This document shows, piece after piece, positions 8,152-16,617 of a DNA stretch of 25,906 nucleotides. The position numbers and the translations under genes are program-made. The stretch lies in NCBI GenBank assembly GCA_023131935.1, contig JAGLYY010000032.1, forward strand, positions 1 through 25,906, written 5' to 3'. The DNA comes from Spirochaetales bacterium (lineage in GTDB: Bacteria > Spirochaetota > Spirochaetia > JAGLYY01). The notes under the pieces are model-generated. The model searched no databases, was not told where the DNA came from, and saw only the letters and a list, made by a program, of their open reading frames with translations. Numbering within the stretch: position 1 is the first letter of the stretch; each line of letters begins with the position of its first letter.

Positions 8152-9119
8152 CGTGCAATCCTGATAATCAGATTCATGAGCAAACTTAATAGTGCCACTG
8201 CGAGGTAACCTCTGTATATATCCGTCGATTCCAACCGGAAACCCCTTTCCATACCCGAAAGGGTTTCCTCTTCGATAGTCAAAAGGAGTTTTCCCAGGGC
8301 AAGCCGGTCCGTAAGGTTAAAATACTGGCCGCCGGTTATTTCAGCAATCATCCGGAGTTCTTCATCCCGGAGGAAAGTATTAACAATTTTCCCGCTGTCG
8401 TTTTTAACAAAAGTGCCATCCTGCAGGGGAATGGGAACTCCCTTCGTATCTGCGGCCCCAATGGTATGTATGATAATATCCCTCTCTTTTGCTGCCTCCG
8501 CAGCGGTTAGCGGGTCCCCTTCAAGACTGCCGCCATCTGAAAAGAGGAAAATCATCCTGCGGCTTTCTATCGATTCCGGAAAAGATTCAATAGCTTTCCG
8601 GATACCGGCTTCGATATTGGTACCGGGAGAGGTCAGAATCCCTGTGTTCAGTGCACCAACGAACGCGGAAACAGTTTCGGTGTCCTCAGTTAACGGGATC
8701 ACCTGAATTCCCGCCCCTTTAAAAACAGTGACCCCGTACCGGGCTTCTCCAATACCGTCGATGAGTCCATGAATTATCTCAGAAGAGCGTCTCAACCGGT
8801 TTGGTGATATATCCTCTGCAAGCATGCTCCGGCTGATATCAACAACGAAAATTACATCGAGACCTTTCGGTTCATAACTGACCGGATGTTCTCTGCCGGA
8901 AAATCCGGCAAGAGCGAGAACGAGGAAAACAATAAACAGAGTAAAGGTAAGGGAGGAAAAGAACCATTTTATTACAAAAACCTCCATCAGCCTGCCGCTT
9001 CTCCAGCGCCCCCCAATGGTTTGAAGGTCCTGTTTTCCGGTGAGATAACGTCGCCATAGAATCAACCAGACAGGGGGAAGGATGAAAAGGAGCCAGAAGA
9101 CCTTAGGAAATTCAATCAT
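8133..9119 (-). CDS. batB: BatB, VWA-domain membrane protein
   Basis: 328 residues from the ATG at 9117-9119, chosen because it overlaps the batA stop as ATGA and has GGGAAG 7 nt upstream; the ATG at 9143 would add eight residues and has a poorer site. N-terminal spans at about 8-25 and 54-75 are followed by a von Willebrand factor A domain with a full MIDAS: DISRS (D-x-S-x-S), the threonine in TSPGTNIEAG, and the aspartate in FLFSDGG. A C-terminal span (about 303-320) anchors the other end. This two-plus-one span layout is normal for BatA/BatB, which are thought to work with MoxR AAA ATPases in metal-dependent protein assembly. Confidence 0.92.
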   Translation of the reverse strand: MIEFPKVFWLLFILPPVWLILWRRYLTGKQDLQTIGGRWRSGRLMEVFVIKWFFSSLTFTLFIVFLVLALAGFSGREHPVSYEPKGLDVIFVVDISRSMLAEDISPNRLRRSSEIIHGLIDGIGEARYGVTVFKGAGIQVIPLTEDTETVSAFVGALNTGILTSPGTNIEAGIRKAIESFPESIESRRMIFLFSDGGSLEGDPLTAAEAAKERDIIIHTIGAADTKGVPIPLQDGTFVKNDSGKIVNTFLRDEELRMIAEITGGQYFNLTDRLALGKLLLTIEEETLSGMERGFRLESTDIYRGYLAVALLSLLMNLIIRIARWKDLF

Positions 9120-10120
9120 GGCAGAACTTCCCGAAGCAACCATTTCCGGAGTAAAAAATCACCCAGAATCAAGATAAGACTTAAATAGATAAGCTCCCGA
9201 TGGATGGGAATCCTCGAGATTTTTACCTTTACCCTCTTTTCCATGGTCTCAACTGAATCGATTGTCCGGAATACTGTCTCAAGCACTCCCGGGCTCCTGG
9301 TTGAGAAAAACCTTCCCCCCGTTATTTCAGCGATCCTTTTAAGGAGATCTTCATGGAGGGAACTTCGATAGGTACCGCTGAAAACTTTACCGGTTTCAGG
9401 ATCGGTAAACTCCAGGGGAACATTCCCTTCAGAAGCGATTCCGACAGTATAAATTCGGATCCCAAGCTGTTTGGCAATTTCTGCTGCCGATAAAGGCATG
9501 ATCTCCCCGGCATTGTTGTCCCCATCGGTAAGGAGAATGATAACCTGCTCCTTCGCAGTGCTCTGTCTCAGGTGAAGGCTGGCAACTGCAATCCCCATTC
9601 CGATGGCGGTACCATTTCCCAGCTCCATAATCTCGAGAGAATCGATCCGATCGTTGAGATTCCCATAATCGAGGGTTGGAGGAGTACGGAGGGCAGCTTC
9701 TTTTCCAAATGTTACCAGTCCGATAGTGTCGTTTTCCCGGCTATTAATAAAGCGGTGTATCACCTCTTTTGCTGATTCAAACCGGTTTACCGGAGGAAAA
9801 TCCCTGGCACCCATGCTTGGTGATTCATCAAGAACTATCATGATGTCCATTCCCCTGGAGAGAAAAAACCTTTCCTGTTTTACAAGGCCGGGGCCGGATA
9901 TGGCAACAATGAGAAAAAATAGGCCAACCCAGAAGAAAAGAGCGGAAAGAAAAACAACAGACCGGGTCCAAAAACCGACACCACCGATCTTATCTTCCTT
10001 CCAGACGGCAATAGAAAAAGCAAGCCGCCCTCCCCGGTTTTTCCAAAAATGGCGCAAATAGATAACCACAGGAATGAAAACCAACAAGATCAGATAGAGG
10101 GGCTTATCATAGGTCAGCAT
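9116..10120 (-). CDS. batA: BatA, VWA-domain membrane protein
   Basis: 334 residues from the ATG at 10118-10120. AGAGG lies 9 nt upstream, and the resulting N-terminus (MLTYDKPLYLILLVFIPVVI) fits the family; the ATG at 10183 would add 21 residues and overlap the upstream gene by 77 nt. Two N-terminal spans, then a VWA domain with MIDAS residues DESPS, GNGTAIGMG and LLTDGDNNAG, then a C-terminal span (about 312-328). It is a paralogue of the next gene, batB, and both begin in overlap with the gene before, implying translational coupling. Overlaps the gene at 10107 by 14 nt. Confidence 0.92.
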   Translation of the reverse strand: MLTYDKPLYLILLVFIPVVIYLRHFWKNRGGRLAFSIAVWKEDKIGGVGFWTRSVVFLSALFFWVGLFFLIVAISGPGLVKQERFFLSRGMDIMIVLDESPSMGARDFPPVNRFESAKEVIHRFINSRENDTIGLVTFGKEAALRTPPTLDYGNLNDRIDSLEIMELGNGTAIGMGIAVASLHLRQSTAKEQVIILLTDGDNNAGEIMPLSAAEIAKQLGIRIYTVGIASEGNVPLEFTDPETGKVFSGTYRSSLHEDLLKRIAEITGGRFFSTRSPGVLETVFRTIDSVETMEKRVKVKISRIPIHRELIYLSLILILGDFLLRKWLLREVLP

Positions 10121-11009
10121 GGGGTTTTTCCTCTGAATGTTCAGATTTTTGAAAAAGAACTTCCAGCGTTTTGCCAAATTCAAAGACCTGGTTCAGGTCT
10201 TCTTCAATCCGCTCCTGTGTAACATCGGCACCGCTGAATTTAACCTCATCTCCAAATCTCATAAACCGGGAAATATTTTTGGTCAGCTGGTCCTCTTTCA
10301 GAATATTGCTGAGAAGAATATCCAGCTCCTCAGTTGTTATGGAAAGGACCCTTTTGCCGCTCCGCTGCTCGAGGTACTTTCGGAGGACACTGGTAAGCTC
10401 TATGTAAAAATCCTTCCCCTTCCGGGTCCCCAGCCCTTCGGCCAGCTCTTTTAAGCCTTTCTCAAACTGTTTATAGGGTTTTTTTACTTTTTGTTCCTTG
10501 AGAAATGCCAGTAATTTTCGACGCACATTACCCATGGCCGATAAAACAAGGATTGGCCCGCCAATGATGAGGGAACCTAAAACAGCAAGCAGGGTTCGGG
10601 TACCTGGTAATATCATCTGCCCCAAGGAGTTTACGAAGGATAAATCCCGTTCTTCAAGCAGACTTGCTGTGTGGATTTTCATTCCGCCAAGAGTGATGTC
10701 TCCCAGATCTAACTCCGGCAAGGTACGCGTCCCGGGATGGTAGGAGGAAAACTTAATTTCAACTATCACCCCGCTTTCGGTATGATCTACTACTACTGAA
10801 TGATAAGTCATCCAGCTTAACTCCGGAAGTTCCCGCGGAGAGATTATCGTTGTTCCGGGTGTTAGTGAAATCTCAACCCGCAGTTCAACCTGGTCACCCA
10901 CGTAGAAGATGGGTGGGATAAACAGGGTGCTGTTTATGCTGTAATCTTGCGGGAAGATACTACAGGGAATAATGAGAGAGAGGGCGCCGATAAGGAGGTA
11001 TTTTCTCAT
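10107..11009 (-). CDS. Bat-operon membrane protein of unknown function
   Basis: 300 residues. Signal peptide (MRKYLLIGALSLIIPCSIFPQ), a beta-rich extracytoplasmic domain of about 110 residues (PPIFYVGDQVELRVEISLTP, SSYHPGTRTLPELDLGD) that recalls the BatD repeats, one membrane span (about 136-160, RTLLAVLGSLIIGGPILVLSA), and a basic, helical cytoplasmic domain (FYIELTSVLRKYLEQRSGKR, LSITTEELDILLSN). The layout is like that of the DUF4381-type proteins found between DUF58 and batA in many bat operons, but I cannot assign the family with certainty. It starts in a 4-nt ATGA overlap with the DUF58 gene. Confidence 0.8.
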   Translation of the reverse strand: MRKYLLIGALSLIIPCSIFPQDYSINSTLFIPPIFYVGDQVELRVEISLTPGTTIISPRELPELSWMTYHSVVVDHTESGVIVEIKFSSYHPGTRTLPELDLGDITLGGMKIHTASLLEERDLSFVNSLGQMILPGTRTLLAVLGSLIIGGPILVLSAMGNVRRKLLAFLKEQKVKKPYKQFEKGLKELAEGLGTRKGKDFYIELTSVLRKYLEQRSGKRVLSITTEELDILLSNILKEDQLTKNISRFMRFGDEVKFSGADVTQERIEEDLNQVFEFGKTLEVLFQKSEHSEEKPHADL

Positions 11010-11878
11010 CTGCCTTTTCTCCGGGTAAAGTAACCGATAAGCTGGGTAACAGGATCTTCAGCGGTATCAATAGTCAGGGTTGCTATTCCCAGTCTTCGAC
11101 ACTCCCGGAGCCAATAGGTGTGCTGGATATCCCAGAATTCATGGTATTTCCTGGTAAAAACAGTGGATTTACCACTGCTTACTATCCCCCCCCCTGTTTC
11201 AGGGTCCCGGAGTTCCATGAGACCGGTAGGGGGAAATTCATGATCCAGCGGATCACTTATTTTTACCGCGATTACGTCATGCTTTTTCGCAAGGATTCGA
11301 AGGTCCCTCCAGCCGGTACTGGTCCTGAAATCGGAGAGAATCACACAAATTCCCCTCCTTTTTAAAGAATCCTGGACCGTCCGGACCGCTAACCCTAATT
11401 CCGAGCCCTTCCCCACGGGTTGGATCGTAGCCATGTCCTGAATAAGCCGGTTTACATGTTTCTGACCCTTCGCGGGGGGGACCCATTTTACTATTTCATC
11501 GGAAAAAAACACCGCCCCAACCTGGTCATTATTTCTTACCGCCGCGAAAGCAAGCAGAGCCGCGATAACAGAAGCTGTGTCTGACTTATTCAGGTCTCCT
11601 CCACCAATATTGAGTGAAGCTGAAACATCTATGAGAAGAAAAAGAACAAGCTCCCGCTCCTCCCTGAAGGTCTTAATATAGGGTCCTCCCATCCGGGAAC
11701 TTACATTCCAATCAATTATACGGGCGTCATCACCCTCTACATATTCCCGGACCTCATCAAATTCCATCCCCGGTCCCTTGAAAACTGATCGGTAATTCCC
11801 TGAAATAAGTCCCTCTACGAGACGGGAAGTAACAAGGGGTATATTCTTGATTCGCGCGAGGAGCTGAAGATTATCCAT
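11006..11878 (-). CDS. DUF58-domain protein
   Basis: 290 residues. The DUF58 signature is clear: GNYRSVFKGPGMEFDEVREY, EGDDARIIDWNVSSRMG, YIKTFREERE, then a VWA-like core with a MIDAS-type DVSASLNIG and the aspartate in ILSDFRT. The protein is cytoplasmic, without spans. DUF58 genes almost always follow moxR and are thought to be substrates or partners of the MoxR ATPase. The start is 3 nt after the moxR stop, with no clear Shine-Dalgarno sequence of its own, so translation probably couples to moxR. The stop overlaps the next gene by 4 nt. Confidence 0.93.
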   Translation of the reverse strand: MDNLQLLARIKNIPLVTSRLVEGLISGNYRSVFKGPGMEFDEVREYVEGDDARIIDWNVSSRMGGPYIKTFREERELVLFLLIDVSASLNIGGGDLNKSDTASVIAALLAFAAVRNNDQVGAVFFSDEIVKWVPPAKGQKHVNRLIQDMATIQPVGKGSELGLAVRTVQDSLKRRGICVILSDFRTSTGWRDLRILAKKHDVIAVKISDPLDHEFPPTGLMELRDPETGGGIVSSGKSTVFTRKYHEFWDIQHTYWLRECRRLGIATLTIDTAEDPVTQLIGYFTRRKGR

Positions 11879-11881
11879 GGA

Positions 11882-12862
11882 TCAGGGGACCTGTACCACC
11901 TGAAGAATCCTGTCGATGACATCTTCCGGGGAGAGCTCCTCTGCCTCCGCCTCATAAGAGAGGAGAATCCGGTGACGAAGTACATCATAAACGACAGCTT
12001 TAACATCCTCAGGAATAACATAATTTCGCCCCTGATAGAGGGCATGTATCTTTGCGCACCGGAAAAGAAACAGGGTCCCCCGGGTGGATGCGCCGAATTC
12101 GATGAACCGGGTATAGTTAAATCCTGTCCGGTCTTTCTGCCTGGAGGCGGTAATTATTGATACAATATATTCTTCAATCCGCTCATCAACCCTGATAGAA
12201 GCCACCAGGGTCCGGAGGTCTCTGAGCTGCCCGGAAGTCAGTACCTTGTTTACATAAATCCGCTTGGCGTTCCCCATTCGCTTGAGGATCATTAGTTCCT
12301 CATGGGGTTCGGGATAGTCTACTTTTAATTTCAGGATAAACCTGTCCAATTGTGCCTCAGGGAGGGGGTAGGTACCCTCCTGTTCAATAGGATTCTGGGT
12401 CGCCAGGACAAAGAAAGGCTCCTGAAGCCGGTACGTTTCAGTTCCGATGGTAACCTGTCGCTCCTCCATTGCTTCCAGCAGGGCTGACTGCACCTTGGCG
12501 GGGGCTCTGTTGATCTCGTCAGCAAGAATGATGTTGGAAAAGATCGGTCCCTTTCTCGGAACAAACTCACCAGTCTGCTGCCTGTATATCATAGTTCCAA
12601 TTAGGTCCGCGGGAAGAAGGTCAGGGGTAAACTGAATGCGTTTATACTCAACGTCGAAGATTTCCGCGAGTGTCCGTACAGCCAGGGTTTTCGCCAAACC
12701 CGGCACACCCTCCAGGAGTACATGACCTCCCGCGAGAAGTCCCATGAGAAGACCATCTATCATTGCCGGCTGGCCAACAACTCGCCTGCCAATTTCCTGT
12801 CGGATCAGATCAAGTTGCCCGATAGCGTCTTTTATTTTTCCATCCAGACGGGTCATTTCCAT
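11882..12862 (-). CDS. moxR: MoxR-family AAA+ ATPase
   Basis: 326 residues, usual length. Walker A is LLEGVPGLAKT (about 54-64), Walker B is ILADEINRAP (about 112-121), and sensor 1 lies in VLATQNPIEQEGTYPLPEAQ, with LDRFILKL after it. The C-terminal lid (GASTRGTLFLFRCAK, YVIPEDVKAVVYDVLRHRI) is typical. MoxR ATPases act as chaperones that load metals or assemble complexes with VWA partners, which here are the DUF58, BatA and BatB proteins downstream. GAGGT lies 6 nt before the ATG at 12860-12862. First gene of the operon, behind the promoter at 12898-12926. Confidence 0.96.
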   Translation of the reverse strand: MEMTRLDGKIKDAIGQLDLIRQEIGRRVVGQPAMIDGLLMGLLAGGHVLLEGVPGLAKTLAVRTLAEIFDVEYKRIQFTPDLLPADLIGTMIYRQQTGEFVPRKGPIFSNIILADEINRAPAKVQSALLEAMEERQVTIGTETYRLQEPFFVLATQNPIEQEGTYPLPEAQLDRFILKLKVDYPEPHEELMILKRMGNAKRIYVNKVLTSGQLRDLRTLVASIRVDERIEEYIVSIITASRQKDRTGFNYTRFIEFGASTRGTLFLFRCAKIHALYQGRNYVIPEDVKAVVYDVLRHRILLSYEAEAEELSPEDVIDRILQVVQVP

Positions 12863-12897
12863 TGATGCACCTCAAATTTTCTATTGATAACCTACCT

Positions 12898-12926
12898 TTT
12901 ATACACTGCTTCACTCTCGTTTGCAA
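12898..12926 (-). promoter_or_regulatory. Promoter of the moxR-bat operon
   Basis: On the reverse strand TTGCAA (12921-12926) and TATAAA (12898-12903) are 17 nt apart. Transcription would start near 12891, about 28 nt before the moxR ATG. The -35 hexamer is itself palindromic, but no matching forward -10 lies at the correct distance. Confidence 0.65.
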
Positions 12927-12968
12927 GATCGATAGCAGATATACTACAGTAGAGATAAGGAGACTTTC

Positions 12969-14051
12969 ATGATTCGCAGGCCGACGGAACACCGTTTTCG
13001 CCTCATCAGCACTGATTTGAACAGCTTGTTTTGCAAAGCCCCCGGACATAAGATAGGACCGGAGGACAGGATAGTCATCTTCAGCGACCTCCATCTTGGA
13101 AACGGATCATCCAGGGATGACTTTCTTTCAAATGGGGATATCTTCCCTCAGGTTCTCTCCCAATATTACCTGAAACAAAACTATTTCCTTATTCTTAACG
13201 GTGATGTTGAGGAACTTCAGAAATTCTCACTTCACGACATCCTGGAAAAATGGCAGACCCTTTTTGATATTTTTACGGCCTTTCAATCACGAAACTCCAT
13301 TATAAAAATAATCGGCAATCATGATTATGACCTTCTTCTGGCTCCAGAGCAGCCGGTCCCCCACATTCCCGCTTATCGTCTGCACTATGGGGAAGAGGAC
13401 CTGTTCATTCTCCATGGACACCAGGCAAGCCCGACATACTCCAGGTACAATACCCTTTTCGGTTATTTTCTCCGGTACATTGCCACCCCCCTGGGGTTCA
13501 GGAATATATCGGTTTCCCACGACAGTGAGAGAAAAAAATATTACGAAAGCATGCTTTATGATTACTCAAGCTCCCGGGGCATCATCTCCATTATGGGTCA
13601 TACCCACAGGCCCCTCTTCGAATCCCTTTCAAAAATGGATACTCTGAAATACCAGCTTGAAAACCTTCTCCGTGAATATCCAACAGCTAAGGCAGGAAGG
13701 AGGGAGGAGATCGCTAAAGAGGTACTCGGGATCAGACATGACCTGATTTCTTATCGAAAGAAAGGACAAAACGCAAACCAGGGCAACATCTACTCAAGGG
13801 ATGTGGTGATCCCCTGCCTGTTTAACTCCGGCTGTGCTATCGGCAGACGGGGGTTTACCGGAATCGAGATAACCGGGAACATGATCTCCCTTGTTCACTG
13901 GTTCGACTCCGATTACGCCTCCCGTCACATGAGTGAGTATAAGAATTTTCAGCCCCTCAAAGGGACCCCCTACCTGAAACGGGTTATCAAGGAAGATAAC
14001 CTGGACTACATCTTCGCGAGAATAAAACTGCTCAAGAAACCCGATCCTTAA
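12969..14051 (+). CDS. Calcineurin-like metallophosphoesterase
   Basis: 360 residues. All phosphoesterase metal motifs are present in order: FSDLHLGNG (about 38-46), NGDVEE (about 77-82), GNHDYD (about 116-121), LHGHQAS (about 148-154) and MGHTHRPLF (about 209-217). The family includes LpxH and other two-metal phosphatases or diphosphatases; the substrate cannot be told. There is a linker-like helical section (about 225-260, EEIAKEVLGIRHDLISYRKK) and a C-terminal section with RGFTGIEITGNMISLVHW. AAGGAGA precedes the ATG by about 5 nt. It is divergent from moxR and its 3' end touches the left edge of the insertion: an old flavoprotein gene end overlaps its last 20 nt. Confidence 0.9.
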   Translation: MIRRPTEHRFRLISTDLNSLFCKAPGHKIGPEDRIVIFSDLHLGNGSSRDDFLSNGDIFPQVLSQYYLKQNYFLILNGDVEELQKFSLHDILEKWQTLFDIFTAFQSRNSIIKIIGNHDYDLLLAPEQPVPHIPAYRLHYGEEDLFILHGHQASPTYSRYNTLFGYFLRYIATPLGFRNISVSHDSERKKYYESMLYDYSSSRGIISIMGHTHRPLFESLSKMDTLKYQLENLLREYPTAKAGRREEIAKEVLGIRHDLISYRKKGQNANQGNIYSRDVVIPCLFNSGCAIGRRGFTGIEITGNMISLVHWFDSDYASRHMSEYKNFQPLKGTPYLKRVIKEDNLDYIFARIKLLKKPDP

Positions 14052-14124
14052 GGCCTCTCCAATCAATCCGCCATTCCCTGTTCTTGAGACCATAGTGACT
14101 TCCATGGCTCATACAGATAGTTTT
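14032..14124 (-). pseudogene. Deleted 3' fragment of the flavoprotein gene at 19152
   Basis: The reverse strand encodes KTICMSHGSH joined to YGLKNREWRIDWRG and then LKDRVS and a stop (14032-14034). The first part equals codons at 19501-19529 and the second those at 19186-19223 of the intact gene, with about 277 nt lost between them and 4 nt (14092-14095) at the join; the frame is kept. The tail LKDRVS probably preserves the original C-terminus of the flavoprotein, which now ends differently. The fragment lacks a start and is surely non-functional. Confidence 0.85.
14054..14091 (+). repeat. Left copy of 38-bp direct repeat bounding the insertion
   Basis: Identical base for base to 19186-19223, same orientation. 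It starts CCTCTCCAATCAATCC and ends TTGAGACC. Recombination between the copies would remove 5,132 bp and restore a flavoprotein gene ending in LKDRVS. Confidence 0.9.
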
Positions 14125-14148
14125 AGGACTATTTTCCTTAATTATCGC

Positions 14149-14183
14149 TTGACAGTTATCATATTTGCGGTAAATATGATAAC
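14149..14183 (+). promoter_or_regulatory. Promoter with perfect 12-bp palindrome over the DUF4143 gene start
   Basis: TTGACA at 14149-14154 is followed directly by a perfect inverted repeat: GTTATCATATTT (14155-14166), spacer GCGGT, AAATATGATAAC (14172-14183). A -10 candidate, TAAATA at 14171-14176, lies 16 nt after the -35. The repeat fills the spacer, the -10 and the region up to the start codon, as an operator for a repressor would. Transcription would begin at or next to the ATG, so the mRNA may be leaderless. Confidence 0.65.
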
Positions 14184-14184
14184 T

Positions 14185-15333
14185 ATGTATACAAGATTAT
14201 TGCAACCCCCCGATAGTTCCATACTCTTGTTTGGTGCGCGTGGAACGGGAAAATCCACCTGGATTCGTCGTCATTTTAAAAATGCAGTCTTTTATGACTT
14301 ACTGAACTCCAGGGAATCATTAAGGCTGGAACGCAACCCGGATATCCTTTTTAATGAACTTAAATTACTAAAAACCGGAAGTTGGGTAGTTCTTGACGAA
14401 GTGCAGAAGGTCCCTGCTCTTCTAAATGAAGTACATAGATTGATCGAATCCAGCGGTTTACGTTTTGTACTGTGCGGTTCAAGTGCACGCAAGCTCAAAC
14501 GTACCGGAGTGAATCTTCTGGCAGGACGTGCAATCGTTACTCACATGTTCCCCCTTACTTCGGCTGAACTCGAACAGGATTTTGACGCGGATCGATCACT
14601 TATTTATGGCACACTACCCATAGCCGTTACCGGTAATGACCCGGAAGGTTTTTTAACAACCTATACAGATACATACCTTAAAGAGGAAATTCGGGCAGAA
14701 GCTCTTACAAGAAATGTTGGTTCGTTTTCCCGATTTCTTGAAATTGCCGCACGGCAGAATAGCCAGGTAACGAATATATCCAATATTGCCAGAGAGACCG
14801 CGGTCAACAGAACAACTGTACAGAATTATTTCGAGATTTTAGTAGATACACTAATAGGATATTGGATACAGGCATGGAAATTAAAACGACCAACCAAACA
14901 AATCTCTCATCCCAAATTCTATCTGTTTGATACAGGTGTTGCAAGAGCTTTATCCGGACGTCTGCCTTATCCTCCAACACAGGAAGAACTCGGCCCACTT
15001 TTTGAGAATATGATGTTTAATGAAATAAAAGCCTATCTATCCTATAAGAAGCTTCGCTATCAATTGTACTTCTGGCGTAATTATGACGGCATGGAAGTTG
15101 ATCTTCTTTGTGAAACTAAAAATAGTTATGTAGCTATTGAAATGAAAGCATCACGTGAATGGCAAAAACGATTCAATCGCGGTTTGAACAGAATACAAAT
15201 AGAATTAACACCAAATAAAGTTAAGTGTTACGGAATCTATCGGGGAGATCGCCCGGCAAGATTTGACAATGTTGATGTACTTCCTGTCATGCATTTTCTA
15301 AAAATGCTCTGGGACGGCAACATTATCGATTAA
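14185..15333 (+). CDS. AAA ATPase with DUF4143 domain
   Basis: 382 residues from ATG 14185 (MYTRLLQPPDSSILLFGARG); an ATG at 14176 is an alternative and both lie at the palindrome. Walker A is FGARGTGKST (about 17-26), Walker B is WVVLDEVQKVP (about 71-81), followed by LCGSSARKL, a sensor-like motif. The C-terminal half is DUF4143: FLEIAARQNSQVTNISNIAR with TTVQNYFEILVDT (winged-helix-like), FYLFDTGVARAL, and a nuclease-like fold with FENMMFNEIKAYL, YFWRNYDGMEVDLLCE and AIEMKAS. The E...D...E-x-K pattern fits a PD-(D/E)XK core. These proteins are common, often in mobile regions, and their role is not known. A second, deleted copy lies at 18287-18477. Confidence 0.9.
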   Translation: MYTRLLQPPDSSILLFGARGTGKSTWIRRHFKNAVFYDLLNSRESLRLERNPDILFNELKLLKTGSWVVLDEVQKVPALLNEVHRLIESSGLRFVLCGSSARKLKRTGVNLLAGRAIVTHMFPLTSAELEQDFDADRSLIYGTLPIAVTGNDPEGFLTTYTDTYLKEEIRAEALTRNVGSFSRFLEIAARQNSQVTNISNIARETAVNRTTVQNYFEILVDTLIGYWIQAWKLKRPTKQISHPKFYLFDTGVARALSGRLPYPPTQEELGPLFENMMFNEIKAYLSYKKLRYQLYFWRNYDGMEVDLLCETKNSYVAIEMKASREWQKRFNRGLNRIQIELTPNKVKCYGIYRGDRPARFDNVDVLPVMHFLKMLWDGNIID

Positions 15334-15389
15334 TATTTCCGTCAATCAATTCCCGTAGAGCTTGTACAAATTCCATCAGGAGTTTTTGT

Positions 15390-15434
15390 ATGGACTGGTT
15401 TTTATATACAGAGTATTCTGCTGTGCATGAATAA
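15390..15434 (+). CDS. Short upstream ORF overlapping the MFS start
   Basis: Fourteen codons, MDWFLYTEYSAVHE, then TAA. CAGGAG at 15377-15382 lies 7 nt before its ATG, a good ribosome binding site. Its stop overlaps the start of the MFS gene (ATG 15427), which has no Shine-Dalgarno sequence of its own. It may serve translational coupling; it could also be chance. Confidence 0.35.
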   Translation: MDWFLYTEYSAVHE

Positions 15435-16617
15435 GACAGGGCGCTACATAGAAAGACAGTACCTTTTCCCCTATGCCGGTATGTTTTTAAATTTTGTGCT
15501 CTTTGGTATTAACGTTACTCTGATAGGGGCCACCATGCCTCTGATCCTTGCCGATTTCGGCTGGAGCTATACTACTATTGGGACAGTTCTGGCGGCCGGT
15601 TCGATAGGATATTTCTTTTCTACAATTATTTGTGGTTTTTTAATTAAAAAAATCGGCCCGCGCGCTGTTATTTGTGGCGGTCTGTTTATAGGCGCGGCAA
15701 GCGTATTTTTCTTTGGCTCATTGCCTTTTATCTGGCTCAACCTGCCGCTTAATTTTCTTAAAGGAGTCGGGATCGGCAGTGTTGAGGTTACGGTAAATTA
15801 CAGTGTTGTACGCATGGAGCGAAAAAATGAGAATCATCTGATGAGTGTCGTTCACGCTGCTTTCTCAATCGGCGCGGTTATCGGCCCAATTATTATAGGC
15901 TCTATTCTGGCAGCCGGTGCTGGTTGGCAGACAGTATTTCGCTTGCAGGGTATTTTTACGGCGGGGATGGCCCTGTTCTCATTAACTATTCCCTTTAGCA
16001 GGCTTCATCCGGTTAATGAAGGCAAAGCTGAAAAGATATCCCTTAGACGGATAATGGGGCCAATGCTTGTATTTTCTTTTCTAACCATCCTTCTCTATGT
16101 TGCCGTTGAGATAGGAATATCCAATTGGATTGCCGAATACTTTACCGTTTCATTTCCGCAAACAAAGATCGGCAGTGCTTTCATGGTTTCTCTTTTCTGG
16201 GCGGGATTACTGGCCGGGAGACTTTTACTACCGTTTTTTGCGAAACGAATTGCTCTTCCGATGCAGTTAATAAGCCTATCAATTTTGACTCTGGTTTCAC
16301 TTATTTTATCGATTGTTGCCTCGAATCCGGTTCCCGCGGCAACGTTCTTTGTCCTTACAGGATTGGGATGTTCTTCCATCTATCCACTGGTAATGACTAT
16401 TGCCGGTCAGTATTTCAGAGACCATCAAAGCTTTATGCTGGGGGTGATATCCTCAGGCGGAGGCATCGGTGCTTTCCTTTATCCCTTTGTAATGGGGGCC
16501 ATCGCGGACGCTTTCGGATTGACGGCCGGTTTCATTTTCCTGATAGCGTGTGGTTTTCTCCTTATCGGCTCGGTTCTGATGATGGCGAAAGGGCAGAGTG
16601 TTATCAGATCACGTTAA
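15427..16617 (+). CDS. Major facilitator superfamily transporter
   Basis: 396 residues with about 12 hydrophobic segments, the usual MFS size. The N-terminal half has the loop 2-3 motif worn to GFLIKKIGPRAVICGG (G-x-x-x-D-R-x-G-R-R type) and the C-terminal half has a similar turn (AGRLLLPFFAKRIALPMQL). The central loop (FSRLHPVNEGKAEKISLRRI) divides two six-span bundles. The closest general look is that of the sugar-proton symporter / FHS-like MFS proteins, with no substrate certain; efflux is also possible. It lies 93 nt after the DUF4143 gene and is transcribed the same way. A weak hairpin (16752-16766) follows at some distance. Confidence 0.9.
   Translation: MNKTGRYIERQYLFPYAGMFLNFVLFGINVTLIGATMPLILADFGWSYTTIGTVLAAGSIGYFFSTIICGFLIKKIGPRAVICGGLFIGAASVFFFGSLPFIWLNLPLNFLKGVGIGSVEVTVNYSVVRMERKNENHLMSVVHAAFSIGAVIGPIIIGSILAAGAGWQTVFRLQGIFTAGMALFSLTIPFSRLHPVNEGKAEKISLRRIMGPMLVFSFLTILLYVAVEIGISNWIAEYFTVSFPQTKIGSAFMVSLFWAGLLAGRLLLPFFAKRIALPMQLISLSILTLVSLILSIVASNPVPAATFFVLTGLGCSSIYPLVMTIAGQYFRDHQSFMLGVISSGGGIGAFLYPFVMGAIADAFGLTAGFIFLIACGFLLIGSVLMMAKGQSVIRSR

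Noticed and set aside
10121..10183. ATG 10183 as batA start
   Set aside because: Large overlap with the upstream gene and a worse ribosome binding site than ATG 10120.
12919..12968. Promoter for the phosphoesterase gene using TTGCAA and TATACT
   Set aside because: The spacing is only 13 nt; TTGCAA is better explained as the reverse-strand -35 of moxR.
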